Below are positions 8,391-17,379 of a stretch of 64,000 bases of DNA, piece after piece. The position numbers and the translations under genes were made by a program. Source of the DNA: Kribbella qitaiheensis (GTDB lineage: Bacteria > Actinomycetota > Actinomycetes > Propionibacteriales > Kribbellaceae). Position 1 is the stretch's first letter; each line of letters starts with the position of its first letter. The notes under the pieces were generated by a model that was not told where the DNA came from, searched no databases, and saw nothing but the letters and a program-made list of their open reading frames with translations. Where the stretch lies: the NCBI RefSeq assembly GCF_014217565.1, contig NZ_CP043661.1, positions 7,192,001 through 7,256,000 on the forward strand, read 5' to 3'.

Positions 8391-9700
8391 CAGGTGCTCC
8401 TTCTCAGCACTGCGGGCATGAACCGGCCGTCCGGAACGGCGAACCGGGTCAGCAGGACAACTCCTTGGACGGTCGCGCCGACTTCGGCGGCGCGGTGCAC
8501 GGCATTGATCAACGCTCGCTGCCGGGTGCGCGGGGTGACGATCAGTACGACGTTCCCGGTCAGGGCGGCGAGCACCGAGCCCGGCTCGCTGGTGACGCCC
8601 TCGCCGGTCACGAGCACCGTGCTCGCGTGGTGCGGATCGAGTGCCGGGATCGTGTCGGCGGGCAGGACGGACCGGTCCACCACCCGGGACTCCCGGCCGT
8701 GTGAGCGCAGGGCCGCCGACAGCTGATCCGCGGCGGACCTCTCGGCCTCGCCCGGCTCGCGGTCGGGTGGCGCGACCATCACCGCGCCGGCGCCGATCCC
8801 CAGTACGCCGACGGTGATCGGGTCCCAGGTGTGGACCCGGATACCGGGCGGCCCGAACCAGTGCTTCGGCAGCGTCACCACAGACCGGCCCGGAACCAGC
8901 CGGGACACGTCCGAGGCGCGGCCGAGCCGGGTCGAACGGATGTAGGCGACCAGCAGACCGGCAAGCCCGCCCAGCACCAGTCCGTCGACCGGCGGGACGA
9001 ACGGGTTGATCTGCCGGGCCTTGGTGGTGCCACCGATCCGGAGCACCTGTCCGGGGTAGGCGCTGGTCGTGCGGACCTGCCGGGACTCGGTCTGCCGAGC
9101 CGCGATCTGCTGTGCGATCGCCAGCCGGCTGGCCTTCTGCTCGGCGATCTTGCCGGCGTTGGACTTGCCCTTGATGACGGTGTCGTCCAGCTTGGCGTTC
9201 AGCGTGGCGATCTGCTGGCCGATCAACTCGACCCGGTTGTCCCGGCGGGCCTCCAGGTCGGTGCGGCGCAACTGCAGATAGGTCTCGGTCATCGTGGCCG
9301 CGCCCTTCTGGGCGGCGACCTTGTCGGTGGAGTTGTAGGTGACCTTGAGGACCTTGGTGGTCGGTACCGCCGCCAGGTGCAAGTGGGCCCGGATGTTCTG
9401 CTCGCCGGTGGCTTTCCGGGTCGCGTCCAGCACCGGTTCGGAGACCAGCCGGGATGCCTCGGTGTCGATGGTGAACCACTTCGCGCCCACCTCGCCCTTG
9501 CGGGCCAGATAGAGCGGAACGTCCGAGACCAGCACGGACGAGGTGGAGGAGTAGACCTTCGGCGTACGGATCGTCCAGGCCACACCGATCGTCGCGCCGA
9601 CCAGCGCGCAGACGCCGACGGCCACCAGCCCCCTGCGAATCGCACGCAGGTAGGCGGACAGCTCGATGGCGTCGACGCGCGCCGGACGGCCGGGCTTCAC
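8390..9700 (-). CDS. Wzz-like polysaccharide chain-length regulator
   Basis: 436 residues from a GTG at 9700 that overlaps the sulfotransferase stop (GTGA); longer in-frame extensions would run deep into that gene. One membrane helix lies at about residues 24-46 and a second (LVLGGLAGLLVAYI) past the middle, flanking a helical extracytoplasmic domain, which is the Wzz/polysaccharide co-polymerase plan. The C-terminal 150 residues look like a worn BY-kinase or ParA-type fold: the strand NVVLIVTPRTRQ and the GVVLLTR end are recognisable, but no Walker A is present. With the second Wzz-like gene downstream the operon has two different co-polymerases. Its role would be to set polymer length together with the ligase/polymerase-like protein (inference). 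Confidence 0.82.
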   Translation of the reverse strand: MKPGRPARVDAIELSAYLRAIRRGLVAVGVCALVGATIGVAWTIRTPKVYSSTSSVLVSDVPLYLARKGEVGAKWFTIDTEASRLVSEPVLDATRKATGEQNIRAHLHLAAVPTTKVLKVTYNSTDKVAAQKGAATMTETYLQLRRTDLEARRDNRVELIGQQIATLNAKLDDTVIKGKSNAGKIAEQKASRLAIAQQIAARQTESRQVRTTSAYPGQVLRIGGTTKARQINPFVPPVDGLVLGGLAGLLVAYIRSTRLGRASDVSRLVPGRSVVTLPKHWFGPPGIRVHTWDPITVGVLGIGAGAVMVAPPDREPGEAERSAADQLSAALRSHGRESRVVDRSVLPADTIPALDPHHASTVLVTGEGVTSEPGSVLAALTGNVVLIVTPRTRQRALINAVHRAAEVGATVQGVVLLTRFAVPDGRFMPAVLRRST

Positions 9701-10611
9701 CGGCGCCAGCTCGGCGGCTGACCGAGGAGCTCGGTCAGCTCGGTGTCGGAGGTCTCGAACCCGGCCAGCAGCCGCTCCCGCAGGGCAGCCGGCATCGGCT
9801 TGCTCGGCCGCGCGTTCGCCTGCTCGACCTTCGCCGGATTGTGCACCGGCAGGCCGAGCCACTCCTGCAGCTTGGCGAACTGCTCGACCGGCTGGTCGAA
9901 GAACCGGTTCGCGTCGATCACGAAGACCTGCTCCGGCGACAGCGCCTGCTGCAGCCGGACGATCTGCCCGGCGTACTGGCCACGCCCGATGTAGGCGTGG
10001 TGGCGGTGATGGAAGCTCTGGTACGACGGGTCGGCGTGCATCCGCTCGACCTCGCCCGCGAGTCGCTCGTTCTCCAGCGCCAGCGCGGTCTCGAAGTCCT
10101 CGGTCTCGAAGCCACGGGCCAGCTCGTGCTTGTACGCCGAGAAGGCGCGCTCGACCGGGTCGCGGACCAGCGTCACCACCTTCACGTCGGGCAGGTGCTT
10201 GGCGATCCGGTCGGCCGCGAGCGGGTGGAACATGTAGTACCCGCTGCTGTCGAAGGTCATCGGCTTGCCGACCTTCCTGGTCCGCGCGGCGGCGACCGGG
10301 GAGACCGGGAAGTGCCCGTGGTACCAGGACCAGGGGTTGTCGTAGCCGACGTCGAAGTACCCGATTCCCTTGTGGAACAGGGGTCGCACGATGGCGGGGT
10401 GCTCGACCAGGAGCCGGTAGAGCGTCGTCGTACCGCAGCGCTGAGCGCCGGCGACGATGAAGTCCGGCAGCATCCGCACACCCGCCGTGGCCCGTCCGAC
10501 GGCCCTGGTGGCCTTGCGGATCGCGTCCTGCGTTCCGTCGGGCAACACGTCCCGGGTAGAACGCAGTACTGCGGTGCGCTTTGCGGCCAGGCCGGTCTTG
10601 GCGGTGCTCAT
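9697..10611 (-). CDS. PAPS-dependent sulfotransferase
   Basis: 304 residues. The ATG at 10611 overlaps the upstream kinase stop (ATGA). The 5'-phosphosulfate loop is AGAQRCGTTT (residues 54-63) and the 3'-phosphate motif is VRDPVERAFSAYKHE (about 149-163). Both are standard for the Sulfotransfer_1/3 superfamily, and the full-length fold appears intact. No signal peptide or membrane helix is seen, so it should act in the cytoplasm on the lipid-linked repeat unit before export. It needs PAPS, and an APS kinase is encoded 19 kb away at 29900-31822. Sulfation of a surface polysaccharide is the simplest reading of the context. The acceptor sugar is unknown. Confidence 0.9.
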   Translation of the reverse strand: MSTAKTGLAAKRTAVLRSTRDVLPDGTQDAIRKATRAVGRATAGVRMLPDFIVAGAQRCGTTTLYRLLVEHPAIVRPLFHKGIGYFDVGYDNPWSWYHGHFPVSPVAAARTRKVGKPMTFDSSGYYMFHPLAADRIAKHLPDVKVVTLVRDPVERAFSAYKHELARGFETEDFETALALENERLAGEVERMHADPSYQSFHHRHHAYIGRGQYAGQIVRLQQALSPEQVFVIDANRFFDQPVEQFAKLQEWLGLPVHNPAKVEQANARPSKPMPAALRERLLAGFETSDTELTELLGQPPSWRR

Positions 10612-11837
10612 CGGGTGGCTCCCTTCGGAGTCGGCGCGGACAGCCGCCGACTGTGCGTGGTCAATGCCTCGAGCACGGTCTCGGTAGTGGGCCGGATGAC
10701 CTCGCCCTGGTCGCCTTGACTGCCGACCAGGTACCGCGCGGTGATGGACGCCAGGTAGAGCACGCCAAGCAGTTCCTGCGCGGGCGGTGGGCAGGCCGGG
10801 TGGTGCATGAACGGACTGGCCAGAGCGGTGTCGATCACCTCGGCCGAGAAGCCGGCCGCCCGCGTACTGGTGTGCAGCACGTAGTGGATCCGGTCCAGCC
10901 CAGCCGGTACGCCGGTGGCGAACCGTTCCCAGTCCCACAGTTGCAGCCGGCCCCGGCGCATCCCGAGGTTCCACGGCGCGAAGTCTCCGTGCCAGGCGGT
11001 GAGCCGGACCTGGTCATCGCCGTGACTCTGACCGACGCGATCCAGAGCTTCCTTGTACGCCGTACGCAGCCGTGCGTCGTCGACCTGATCGGCGATGTCG
11101 ATCAGCTCCTGCCAGTACGCCGACTGGCCGAGTCCAGCCGAACCCTCGTCGAACCGGTCGTACAGCTCGTCGAGCGCAGCCAGCGGCGGCTGCAGCAGGG
11201 GTCCACCGGCAGGGCGGACAGCAGTGTCGAGTGCGGAGATGACCAGCAACTCCAGGCCTTGCCAGTTGCCGAGGTGGAGCAGCGCGGGGAGCTCCAGCAG
11301 GCGCCAGTCCTGCTTGGCCAGCTCGGCCAGTGCGGCGCCCTCCTGCTGGACGAGGCCCGCGGTCAGCTCGGAGTCGCCTACTTTCACGTAGGCGATACAG
11401 CGGCCGCTGCGGTCGAATGCTTGCAGGATCGGCTTCTGGTTGGCCCGCAGTGAACCGACACCCAGGCCGACCACCACCTCGGTGCCGAGCACCTCGGACA
11501 GGTGCTGCTCGATCGAGGTCTCACCACCCGGGCGCGGCGTCATCCGGATCCGGTCGGCCAGCAACCCTTCGGCACCGGCCCGCAGGGCCAAGGAGCCGAC
11601 CAGCCGGACAGCGCGCTCCTTGCTGGACAAAGCGCGGCTGAAGCGGCGTAGCCCGCTCGCGGCCGCGGCGGGACGGCCCGCGGGCACGAGCAGCCGCGGC
11701 GAAGCCATCGACGGAACGAAGATCAACTCCCGGGCCGCTCTGTCCCGGCGGCGGTTCCGCAGCAGGGCGACGTCGTGGCCCGGCCAGAGCCGGGCCACCG
11801 TCCGCACGAGGCGGTCGACGTTCTGGTCCGCGCTCAT
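10608..11837 (-). CDS. Aminoglycoside-phosphotransferase-like kinase in the polysaccharide operon
   Basis: 409 residues; ATG at 11837 overlaps the upstream stop by four. The APH/choline-kinase catalytic signature is present: WHGDFAPWN (His283-Asp285, the catalytic loop) followed by LWDWE (Asp302, the metal-binding DxE position). The first 100 residues are Arg-rich and match nothing obvious. Family members phosphorylate hydroxyls of sugars, choline or antibiotics. Inside this operon a sugar or phospho-substituent kinase acting on a glycan precursor is more likely than a drug-resistance enzyme (inference). Cytoplasmic. Confidence 0.78.
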   Translation of the reverse strand: MSADQNVDRLVRTVARLWPGHDVALLRNRRRDRAARELIFVPSMASPRLLVPAGRPAAAASGLRRFSRALSSKERAVRLVGSLALRAGAEGLLADRIRMTPRPGGETSIEQHLSEVLGTEVVVGLGVGSLRANQKPILQAFDRSGRCIAYVKVGDSELTAGLVQQEGAALAELAKQDWRLLELPALLHLGNWQGLELLVISALDTAVRPAGGPLLQPPLAALDELYDRFDEGSAGLGQSAYWQELIDIADQVDDARLRTAYKEALDRVGQSHGDDQVRLTAWHGDFAPWNLGMRRGRLQLWDWERFATGVPAGLDRIHYVLHTSTRAAGFSAEVIDTALASPFMHHPACPPPAQELLGVLYLASITARYLVGSQGDQGEVIRPTTETVLEALTTHSRRLSAPTPKGATR

Positions 11838-13315
11838 CGGGCCGTCACCTCCACTCGCGTCTCCTTGACCGGCGTTTCCTTCACCGTCGTCAGCCGAGCG
11901 GCCTGGCGGTCGCGGTCGGCGCGCCACATCAGGGCAAGCGCGATCATCAAGGTGAACAGTGGTGCGCCCAACGTGTCGTAGACGAAGATCTCGATCAGGA
12001 AAAAGATGATCAGGGCCACTCCGATCATCGCGACCGGATCGCGGCTGCGGACATGCCGCGCGAACCGGATGACGAAGAAGGCCAGGAACACTATGGTGCC
12101 AAGGAACCCCTGGGCGAAAATCACCAGCCACAAGTGTCCCTGGGTGCCGAACGGCGGCACGGCGCAGGCCGGGCAGCCGAGGGTGGCGCCACCGGCGATC
12201 GAGCCGAAACTACCTTCCACGTCACGGGTATTGCCGAATCCGATCAGCGGCGAACCCTTCACCGTCGACTCGATCGTCTTGACCGCCAGCTCGCCGCGGC
12301 GCTCGTTGCTGTGCTGGTGGGCGAACCGCTCGCTGACCATGGTCGGCAGCGGCGACAGCAGTGCCCCGACCACCATCAGCACCCCGACCGGCGCCAGCCA
12401 GGCGACGGCGTTGAAGCCGCGGAGGCGGATCACCTGCACGACGGCGTACAACATGCCGATCACCAGGACGCCCCACAGGCCCCGGTTCAGCGAGTAGACG
12501 ACCGGGATCGCGGCGACCACGAGGATCAGCGGGGCCGCGATCTTGCGCCAGCCGGCGTCGCGGCCGAACCAGGAGTACAGGAAGAACGGCAGATAGAAGG
12601 AGAGGTTGGATCCCCACGAGTTCGCGTACGAGAACGGCGCCCGCGGCCGGGGCTGCGCGAACCCGAGCACGCTCTGGATGTCGGCCGTGGCCGGGTGGAT
12701 CAACGCGTGCACGAAGCGGTTGGTGGCCGCCGAATGCGGCAGCACCAGCTCCAGGAACGACTTGAACTCCAGATGCGGGGCGACCACACCGAGCAGGCCG
12801 CCGAACGCGGTGATAACGAACATGTAGGCCAGCAGCCGGACCACCTTGGCGGTGGGCAGATCGGCCTGGCTGGTATTGCCGACGTACAACAAGACGATCG
12901 TGACCGTGAGGTACCAGATCAGCCGGAAGCTGTACGTCAGCAGGGTGTTGCCGAGCGGACTCAGGTTGCTGAACGGCGCGTCGGTGGTGAGCATGGTGCC
13001 GCTGACCAGGACCACGGCCAGGAACCCGATCCACCAGCCGAAGCCGCGCGGCGCGATCACCGTCCGCCCTCTGATCAGTGACCAGGCCATCGGGATCGCG
13101 GCCAGGAAGAAGGCGAACTCGGTCAGCCCGAGCACCCACCACAGCGGAAAGCCCAGGAACAGCACGGACAGCGGCCAGCCCGCCGACCAGCGTCGGCGCC
13201 GGCGCGGCCCCGCGGCCGCGGTGACGCTGACGGCGTCGGTGCCCGCGGCGACGTTCGGTGACGACAACTGAATTCCCCCACCCGATATCTGAGCCAACGT
13301 TCCGCCCCCCGGCAC
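11834..13315 (-). CDS. O-antigen ligase/polymerase-like membrane protein
   Basis: About 493 residues with 11-12 membrane segments. A long extracytoplasmic loop near residues 330-400 (after AWLAPVGVLMVVGALLSPL) carries GFGNTRDVEGSF, typical of the Wzy/WaaL (O-antigen ligase) family. It is the first gene of the minus-strand operon. The start is uncertain: GTG at 13315 follows GGGGA at a good distance, but TTG codons at 13267 and 13363 are also in frame. Role by family: polymerises lipid-linked units outside the membrane or ligates finished chains. With Wzx- and Wzz-like partners in the same operon, Wzy-type polymerase fits best (inference). Confidence 0.82.
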   Translation of the reverse strand: MPGGGTLAQISGGGIQLSSPNVAAGTDAVSVTAAAGPRRRRRWSAGWPLSVLFLGFPLWWVLGLTEFAFFLAAIPMAWSLIRGRTVIAPRGFGWWIGFLAVVLVSGTMLTTDAPFSNLSPLGNTLLTYSFRLIWYLTVTIVLLYVGNTSQADLPTAKVVRLLAYMFVITAFGGLLGVVAPHLEFKSFLELVLPHSAATNRFVHALIHPATADIQSVLGFAQPRPRAPFSYANSWGSNLSFYLPFFLYSWFGRDAGWRKIAAPLILVVAAIPVVYSLNRGLWGVLVIGMLYAVVQVIRLRGFNAVAWLAPVGVLMVVGALLSPLPTMVSERFAHQHSNERRGELAVKTIESTVKGSPLIGFGNTRDVEGSFGSIAGGATLGCPACAVPPFGTQGHLWLVIFAQGFLGTIVFLAFFVIRFARHVRSRDPVAMIGVALIIFFLIEIFVYDTLGAPLFTLMIALALMWRADRDRQAARLTTVKETPVKETRVEVTAR

Positions 13316-13655
13316 ACTGGCTCCCCCACGGAGAGGATAGGCGCAGGGCGAGCAGATCGCCAATGAGCGGTGACCATTTCGGCACCTGTCTGTGACGAGC
13401 AGGTGTCCAGGAGCTGGCCGGGAGGCGAGAAACGGCCGATTTTCGTCACTGAGTGTGACATTTTGGTGTCCTGAAGTTCTTTGTAACGCTATTTCACGCC
13501 GTCGGCAAGCGATTTGTGGATGAACTGATGCAGGAAAACGCTTCGAGGGTGTTTACTGTCCGACCAAGGGGACCTGGCCTACCACTGGTACGCCGGGCAA
13601 CGGTGTGCCCGACACGGCCTTCTGCGTGCCGGCCCGGGCAAGGGGAGGAAACACT
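13316..13655. promoter_or_regulatory. Divergent control region between the polysaccharide operon and the first PKD gene
   Basis: About 340 bases without a gene. It holds a dyad GTCAC-TGAGT-GTGAC (13445-13459), flanked by TTTT-type sequence on both sides, and the element GGTGTTTACTGTCCG at 13548-13562, nearly matched in front of the second PKD gene. A small hairpin CGGGCA/TGCCCG follows, and the strong ribosome site AGGGGAGG lies just before the GTG at 13656. No clear -10/-35 pair could be assigned with confidence. Confidence 0.4.
13548..13562 (+). promoter_or_regulatory. Shared upstream element of PKD genes, copy 1
   Basis: GGTGTTTACTGTCCG, 93 bases before the GTG of the first PKD gene. The second PKD gene has GGTGTTAACTCTCCG 88 bases before its start, with 13 of 15 bases identical. 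GTAAAC (the reverse complement of GTTTAC) occurs at 21095 and 24053 before the other two paralogs. It could be a promoter or regulator site; no regulator is identified. Confidence 0.4.
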
Positions 13656-16600
13656 GTGCGTAAGTCTGTTGTCTGTCTGCTCGTAGCTCTGGTCACAGGG
13701 CTGGCGGGCTTCGTGGTCTTCCTGGCGCCGTCGGCCGATGCCGTCCACGTCAGCCAGGACCGCCTGGTCAGCGACGATCCGGCCAACTGGACGCCCAACG
13801 TGCTGGACGGATCGGTCAAGTCGATCCAGCAGTTCGGCGACCGGATCATGATCGGTGGAGATTTCTCCCAGATCCAGTCCAAGGACGGGACGACCACCTA
13901 CACCAGGCACAACCTGGCCGCGTTCAACGCGACCACCGGTCTGATCGACGAGACCTTCGTGCCCGACCCGGACGGTGAGGTCTCGACGATCATCCCGGCC
14001 GAGGACGGGGTGAACGCCTACGTCGCTGGATACTTCAACAACATCTCCGGTGGCGGTTCGGCCAGCCTGGCCAAGATCAACATCCTGACCGGTGCCCGGG
14101 TCGGCGGCTTCAAGGCGCCGAAGCTGAACGGCCGGATCAAGGACCTGCGGCTGACGAACGGGCGGCTCTGGATCGCAGGCCTGTTCACCACCGTGGCCAC
14201 CATTCCGCAGACCGGACTGGCGACCGTCAATCCGACCACGGGTGCCTACGACCCGTACATGACGCTACAGATCGCCGGCGTGCACCACGGCGGCATCACC
14301 ACCGTGATGAAGATCGACGTCACGCCGGACGGCAGCGAGCTCGTTGCCATCGGCAACTTCGACACCATCTCCGGGGTCAAGCACCACCAGGCGTTCATGC
14401 TGAACCTGACCGGTGCCACGGCAGCCGTCGAGAACTGGCAGACGAACTTCTACAACACCGCCTGCTCGAGCAGCTTCGAGACCTACATGCGTGACCTCGA
14501 CATCGCGCCGGACGGCTCGTACTTCGTCATCTCCACCACCGGCGCGTACGGCGGCTCGATGATCGCCTGTGACTCGACCGCGCGGTGGAACATCGACTCC
14601 CGTGGCTCCGCGCTGACGGCCAAGTGGATCGACAACACCGGCGGCGACACGACGTACGCGGTCGCCATCACCGGCACGGTGGTCTACACCGGCGGCCACG
14701 CCCGCTGGCAGAACAACCCCTTCGCGGCGGACAACCCCGGCCAGGGGGCGGTCTCCCGGCCCGGTATCGCGGCGCTCGACCCGATCAACGGCCTGCCGCT
14801 GTCGTGGAACCCGACCAGGGACCGCGGTGTCGGCGTCTTCGACCTGCTGCCGACCCCGGCCGGACTGTGGGTCGGTTCGGACACCGACCGGATCGGCGCC
14901 TCGGAGTACCACGCCCGGATCGCGTTCTTCCCGCTCACGGGTGGCGGCACGATCCCGCTGGGTAACACGCCGACCCTGCCGAACAACCTGTTCGTCGCCG
15001 GTCGCCGGGGCGGGAACATTCTCCTCCCGACCTACGACAACACGATCAGCAAGTCGTCGTACAACGGCACCACCGCATCACCGCTCACCTCGGTGCCCGC
15101 CGGTGGCATCACCTGGAGCAACAACCGGGGCGCGTTCATGCTCAACGGCCAGCTGTACGCCGGCTGGTCCAACGGAACGTTCGACCGGCGCACCTTCGAC
15201 GGCACCACCTTCGGGGCACCGACCGCGGTGAACACCGGTGACCTGCTCACCAACATGTCCACCTGGCACAGCAGTGAACAGCCGAACATCACCGGGATGT
15301 TCTTCAACTCGGGGCGGATCTACTTCACCCGGTCCGGTCAGTCGAACCTGTACTACCGGTACTTCACCCCGGAGAGCGACGTGGTCGGCGCGAACGTCTT
15401 CACCGCGACCGGCAACGTCACCGGTATCACCTGGTCGACCGTCACCGGCATGTTCCTGGCCGGCAACCAGCTGTACTGGGCCCAGTCCGGTGACAGCACG
15501 CTGCGGCGGATGACCTTCAACCCCGCGACCGGTGCACCAGTGGCCGGCACAGCAGTCACGCTGAACACGGGCGGCATCGACTGGCGCTCCCGGACGCTGT
15601 TCCTCTACCAGGACCCGACCGGTCAAGGCCCGAACCAGTTGCCGACGGCCCAGGCCGCGGTCAACTGCACCGATCTGGACTGCACCTACTCCTCGGCCGG
15701 TTCGTCCGACCCGGACGGCACCATCGCGTCGTACGCGTGGACCTTCGGTGACGGCGGCACCAGTACGGACGCCAACCCGTCGCACCACTACGCGGCAGCG
15801 GGCACGTACTCGGTCGGTCTGACCGTGACCGACAACCGTGGCGGCACCAACACCAAGACGGTGAGCAAGGTGGTCACGCACGTGAACACGTTGCCGGTGG
15901 CCACCTTCGGGGAGTCCTGCAACAGCCTGACGTGTTCGTTCGACGGATCCGCGTCGAGCGACGCCGACGGCCCGATCGCCGGTTACGCCTGGAACTTCGG
16001 GGACAGCTCGACCGGCAGCGGCGCGACGACTTCACACACGTACGCCGCCAGCGGGACCTACACGGCCAGCCTCACGGTGACCGACGGCGACGGTGGCACC
16101 AACACCACCTCGCACCAGGTCACGGTGACCCGGATCAACCAGGGCCCGACGGCGAGCTTCACCACGAACTGCACCGATCTCGGCTGCAGCGTGGACGGCT
16201 CGGGGTCCAACGACCCGGACGGCACGCTGACCGGGTACGCGTGGGACTTCGGTGACTCCACTACCGGCAGCGGGGTGACGACATCGCACACCTACGCGGC
16301 AGCGGGGACGTACACCATCGGCCTGACGGTGACGGACAACGACGGCGCGACGGCATCGACCACCAAGTCGGTCGCGGTGGTCGACCCGGCCAAGTCGGTG
16401 GACTTCGTCGGAGCCAGCCGGGTCAACGGCAACGCGGCAGCCTTCACCAACACGGTGCCGGCAGCCGTCACAGCAGGGGACACGCTGCTGCTGTTCTTCA
16501 GCGACAACGACCCGCTTCCGACCGTCAACGGTCCGGCGGGCTGGACGCAGGTCGAGACGGTGGGCTCCACCAACCAGAACGGCCGGCTGTGGCGGAAGAC

Positions 16601-17012
16601 CGCGACGGCAACCGATGCGGGGACCGCGGTCGCGGTGACCACCTCAGCAGCCACGAAGGCGGATGCCACCCTGCTCGCGTACCGCGGTGCGGCTTCGATC
16701 TCCAACTCCGCGACCGGCAGCGAGACGCTCACCCAGGCGGCGCACACCACGCCGACGCTCACCACGGCCACTGTCGGTGGCCGCCTGGTCAGCTACTGGG
16801 CGGAGAAGTCGTCGCTCACCACTACGCTGTCCACGCCGGCCGGGACGACCTCCCGGGCGACCAGCACGGGGGCCGGCTCCGGCCGGATCACCGCACTGGC
16901 AGTGGACAGCAACAGCCCGGTCGTCCCGGGCACCGTCGGCGGGCTCACCTCGACCGCGGACTCGACGTCTTCCAAGGCGTTGATGTTCACGGTGGTGCTC
17001 GCGCCGAACTGA
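13656..17012 (+). CDS. Secreted propeller/PKD surface protein, copy 1 (3 PKD domains)
   Basis: 1118 residues from GTG at 13656, chosen because AGGGGAGG lies 6 bases upstream. A Sec signal peptide (CLLVALVTGLAGFVVFLAPSADA) is followed by about 430 residues of beta-propeller-like repeats of the delta-60/DUF5122 kind ('IGGDF..I', 'LAAFNATTG'). A second repeat region with 'GAFMLNGQLYAGWSNG' and 'YYRYFTPES' comes next. Three PKD domains (about 660-910; SYAWTFGDGGT, GYAWNFGDSST, GYAWDFGDSTT) and a 200-residue C-terminal domain end it. Each PKD domain keeps a Cys pair (C..L.C), suggesting disulfides. No LPxTG or membrane anchor is seen. It is probably an adhesin or polysaccharide-binding cell-surface protein. 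It is one of four tandem paralogs. Confidence 0.88.
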   Translation: MRKSVVCLLVALVTGLAGFVVFLAPSADAVHVSQDRLVSDDPANWTPNVLDGSVKSIQQFGDRIMIGGDFSQIQSKDGTTTYTRHNLAAFNATTGLIDETFVPDPDGEVSTIIPAEDGVNAYVAGYFNNISGGGSASLAKINILTGARVGGFKAPKLNGRIKDLRLTNGRLWIAGLFTTVATIPQTGLATVNPTTGAYDPYMTLQIAGVHHGGITTVMKIDVTPDGSELVAIGNFDTISGVKHHQAFMLNLTGATAAVENWQTNFYNTACSSSFETYMRDLDIAPDGSYFVISTTGAYGGSMIACDSTARWNIDSRGSALTAKWIDNTGGDTTYAVAITGTVVYTGGHARWQNNPFAADNPGQGAVSRPGIAALDPINGLPLSWNPTRDRGVGVFDLLPTPAGLWVGSDTDRIGASEYHARIAFFPLTGGGTIPLGNTPTLPNNLFVAGRRGGNILLPTYDNTISKSSYNGTTASPLTSVPAGGITWSNNRGAFMLNGQLYAGWSNGTFDRRTFDGTTFGAPTAVNTGDLLTNMSTWHSSEQPNITGMFFNSGRIYFTRSGQSNLYYRYFTPESDVVGANVFTATGNVTGITWSTVTGMFLAGNQLYWAQSGDSTLRRMTFNPATGAPVAGTAVTLNTGGIDWRSRTLFLYQDPTGQGPNQLPTAQAAVNCTDLDCTYSSAGSSDPDGTIASYAWTFGDGGTSTDANPSHHYAAAGTYSVGLTVTDNRGGTNTKTVSKVVTHVNTLPVATFGESCNSLTCSFDGSASSDADGPIAGYAWNFGDSSTGSGATTSHTYAASGTYTASLTVTDGDGGTNTTSHQVTVTRINQGPTASFTTNCTDLGCSVDGSGSNDPDGTLTGYAWDFGDSTTGSGVTTSHTYAAAGTYTIGLTVTDNDGATASTTKSVAVVDPAKSVDFVGASRVNGNAAAFTNTVPAAVTAGDTLLLFFSDNDPLPTVNGPAGWTQVETVGSTNQNGRLWRKTATATDAGTAVAVTTSAATKADATLLAYRGAASISNSATGSETLTQAAHTTPTLTTATVGGRLVSYWAEKSSLTTTLSTPAGTTSRATSTGAGSGRITALAVDSNSPVVPGTVGGLTSTADSTSSKALMFTVVLAPN

Positions 17013-17029
17013 CCCCCCACCCCGCAGTA

Positions 17030-17070
17030 CCGGACAGCCGTCGACCCCTCACCGGTCGGCGGCTGTCCGG
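17030..17070 (+). terminator. Hairpin after PKD copy 1
   Basis: Perfect 11-bp stem 17030-17040/17060-17070 (CCGGACAGCCG / CGGCTGTCCGG) with a 19-base loop, 17 bases after the stop. There is no T-tract, so a factor-assisted or weak terminator is likely. The rest of the 367-base gap up to 17379 holds the shared upstream element at 17277-17291 and nothing else I recognise. Confidence 0.55.
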
Positions 17071-17276
17071 CCGTACGGCCGCGGCAGGACCGGAGTCTTT
17101 TCCACGCGGATGCGAATTCCCGGCCGAATGTTATTCACCCGGCGCGGTTGTTATCGGATTGCCAGGCTTTTGTCACTTCGGGTGAGCGCCGAATTGCCCT
17201 TCGCCGTGCGAGCCGGATCCTTCACAAAAGAAAGCCGATTCATTTCGCTTTGAAGTGCTGACGTACGTCCCCGGCA

Positions 17277-17291
17277 GGTGTTAACTCTCCG
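17277..17291 (+). promoter_or_regulatory. Shared upstream element of PKD genes, copy 2
   Basis: GGTGTTAACTCTCCG, differing from the copy at 13548 at two positions and at nearly the same distance from the start codon. A hairpin-forming stretch (GGCCCG...CCGGGCC) and the GGGGGAGGA ribosome site lie between it and the GTG at 17380. Confidence 0.4.
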
Positions 17292-17379
17292 TGTAAGGGG
17301 GGCCGCCACCGGATCTCGGTGCCGGCATCAGGGGTAAGTGGGCCCGTCCACGCTCGTGGCCGGGCCGGGGGAGGAATTC

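Noticed and set aside
10608-11837. Aminoglycoside resistance gene
   Set aside because: The APH motif is real, but the position inside an overlapping polysaccharide operon argues for another substrate.
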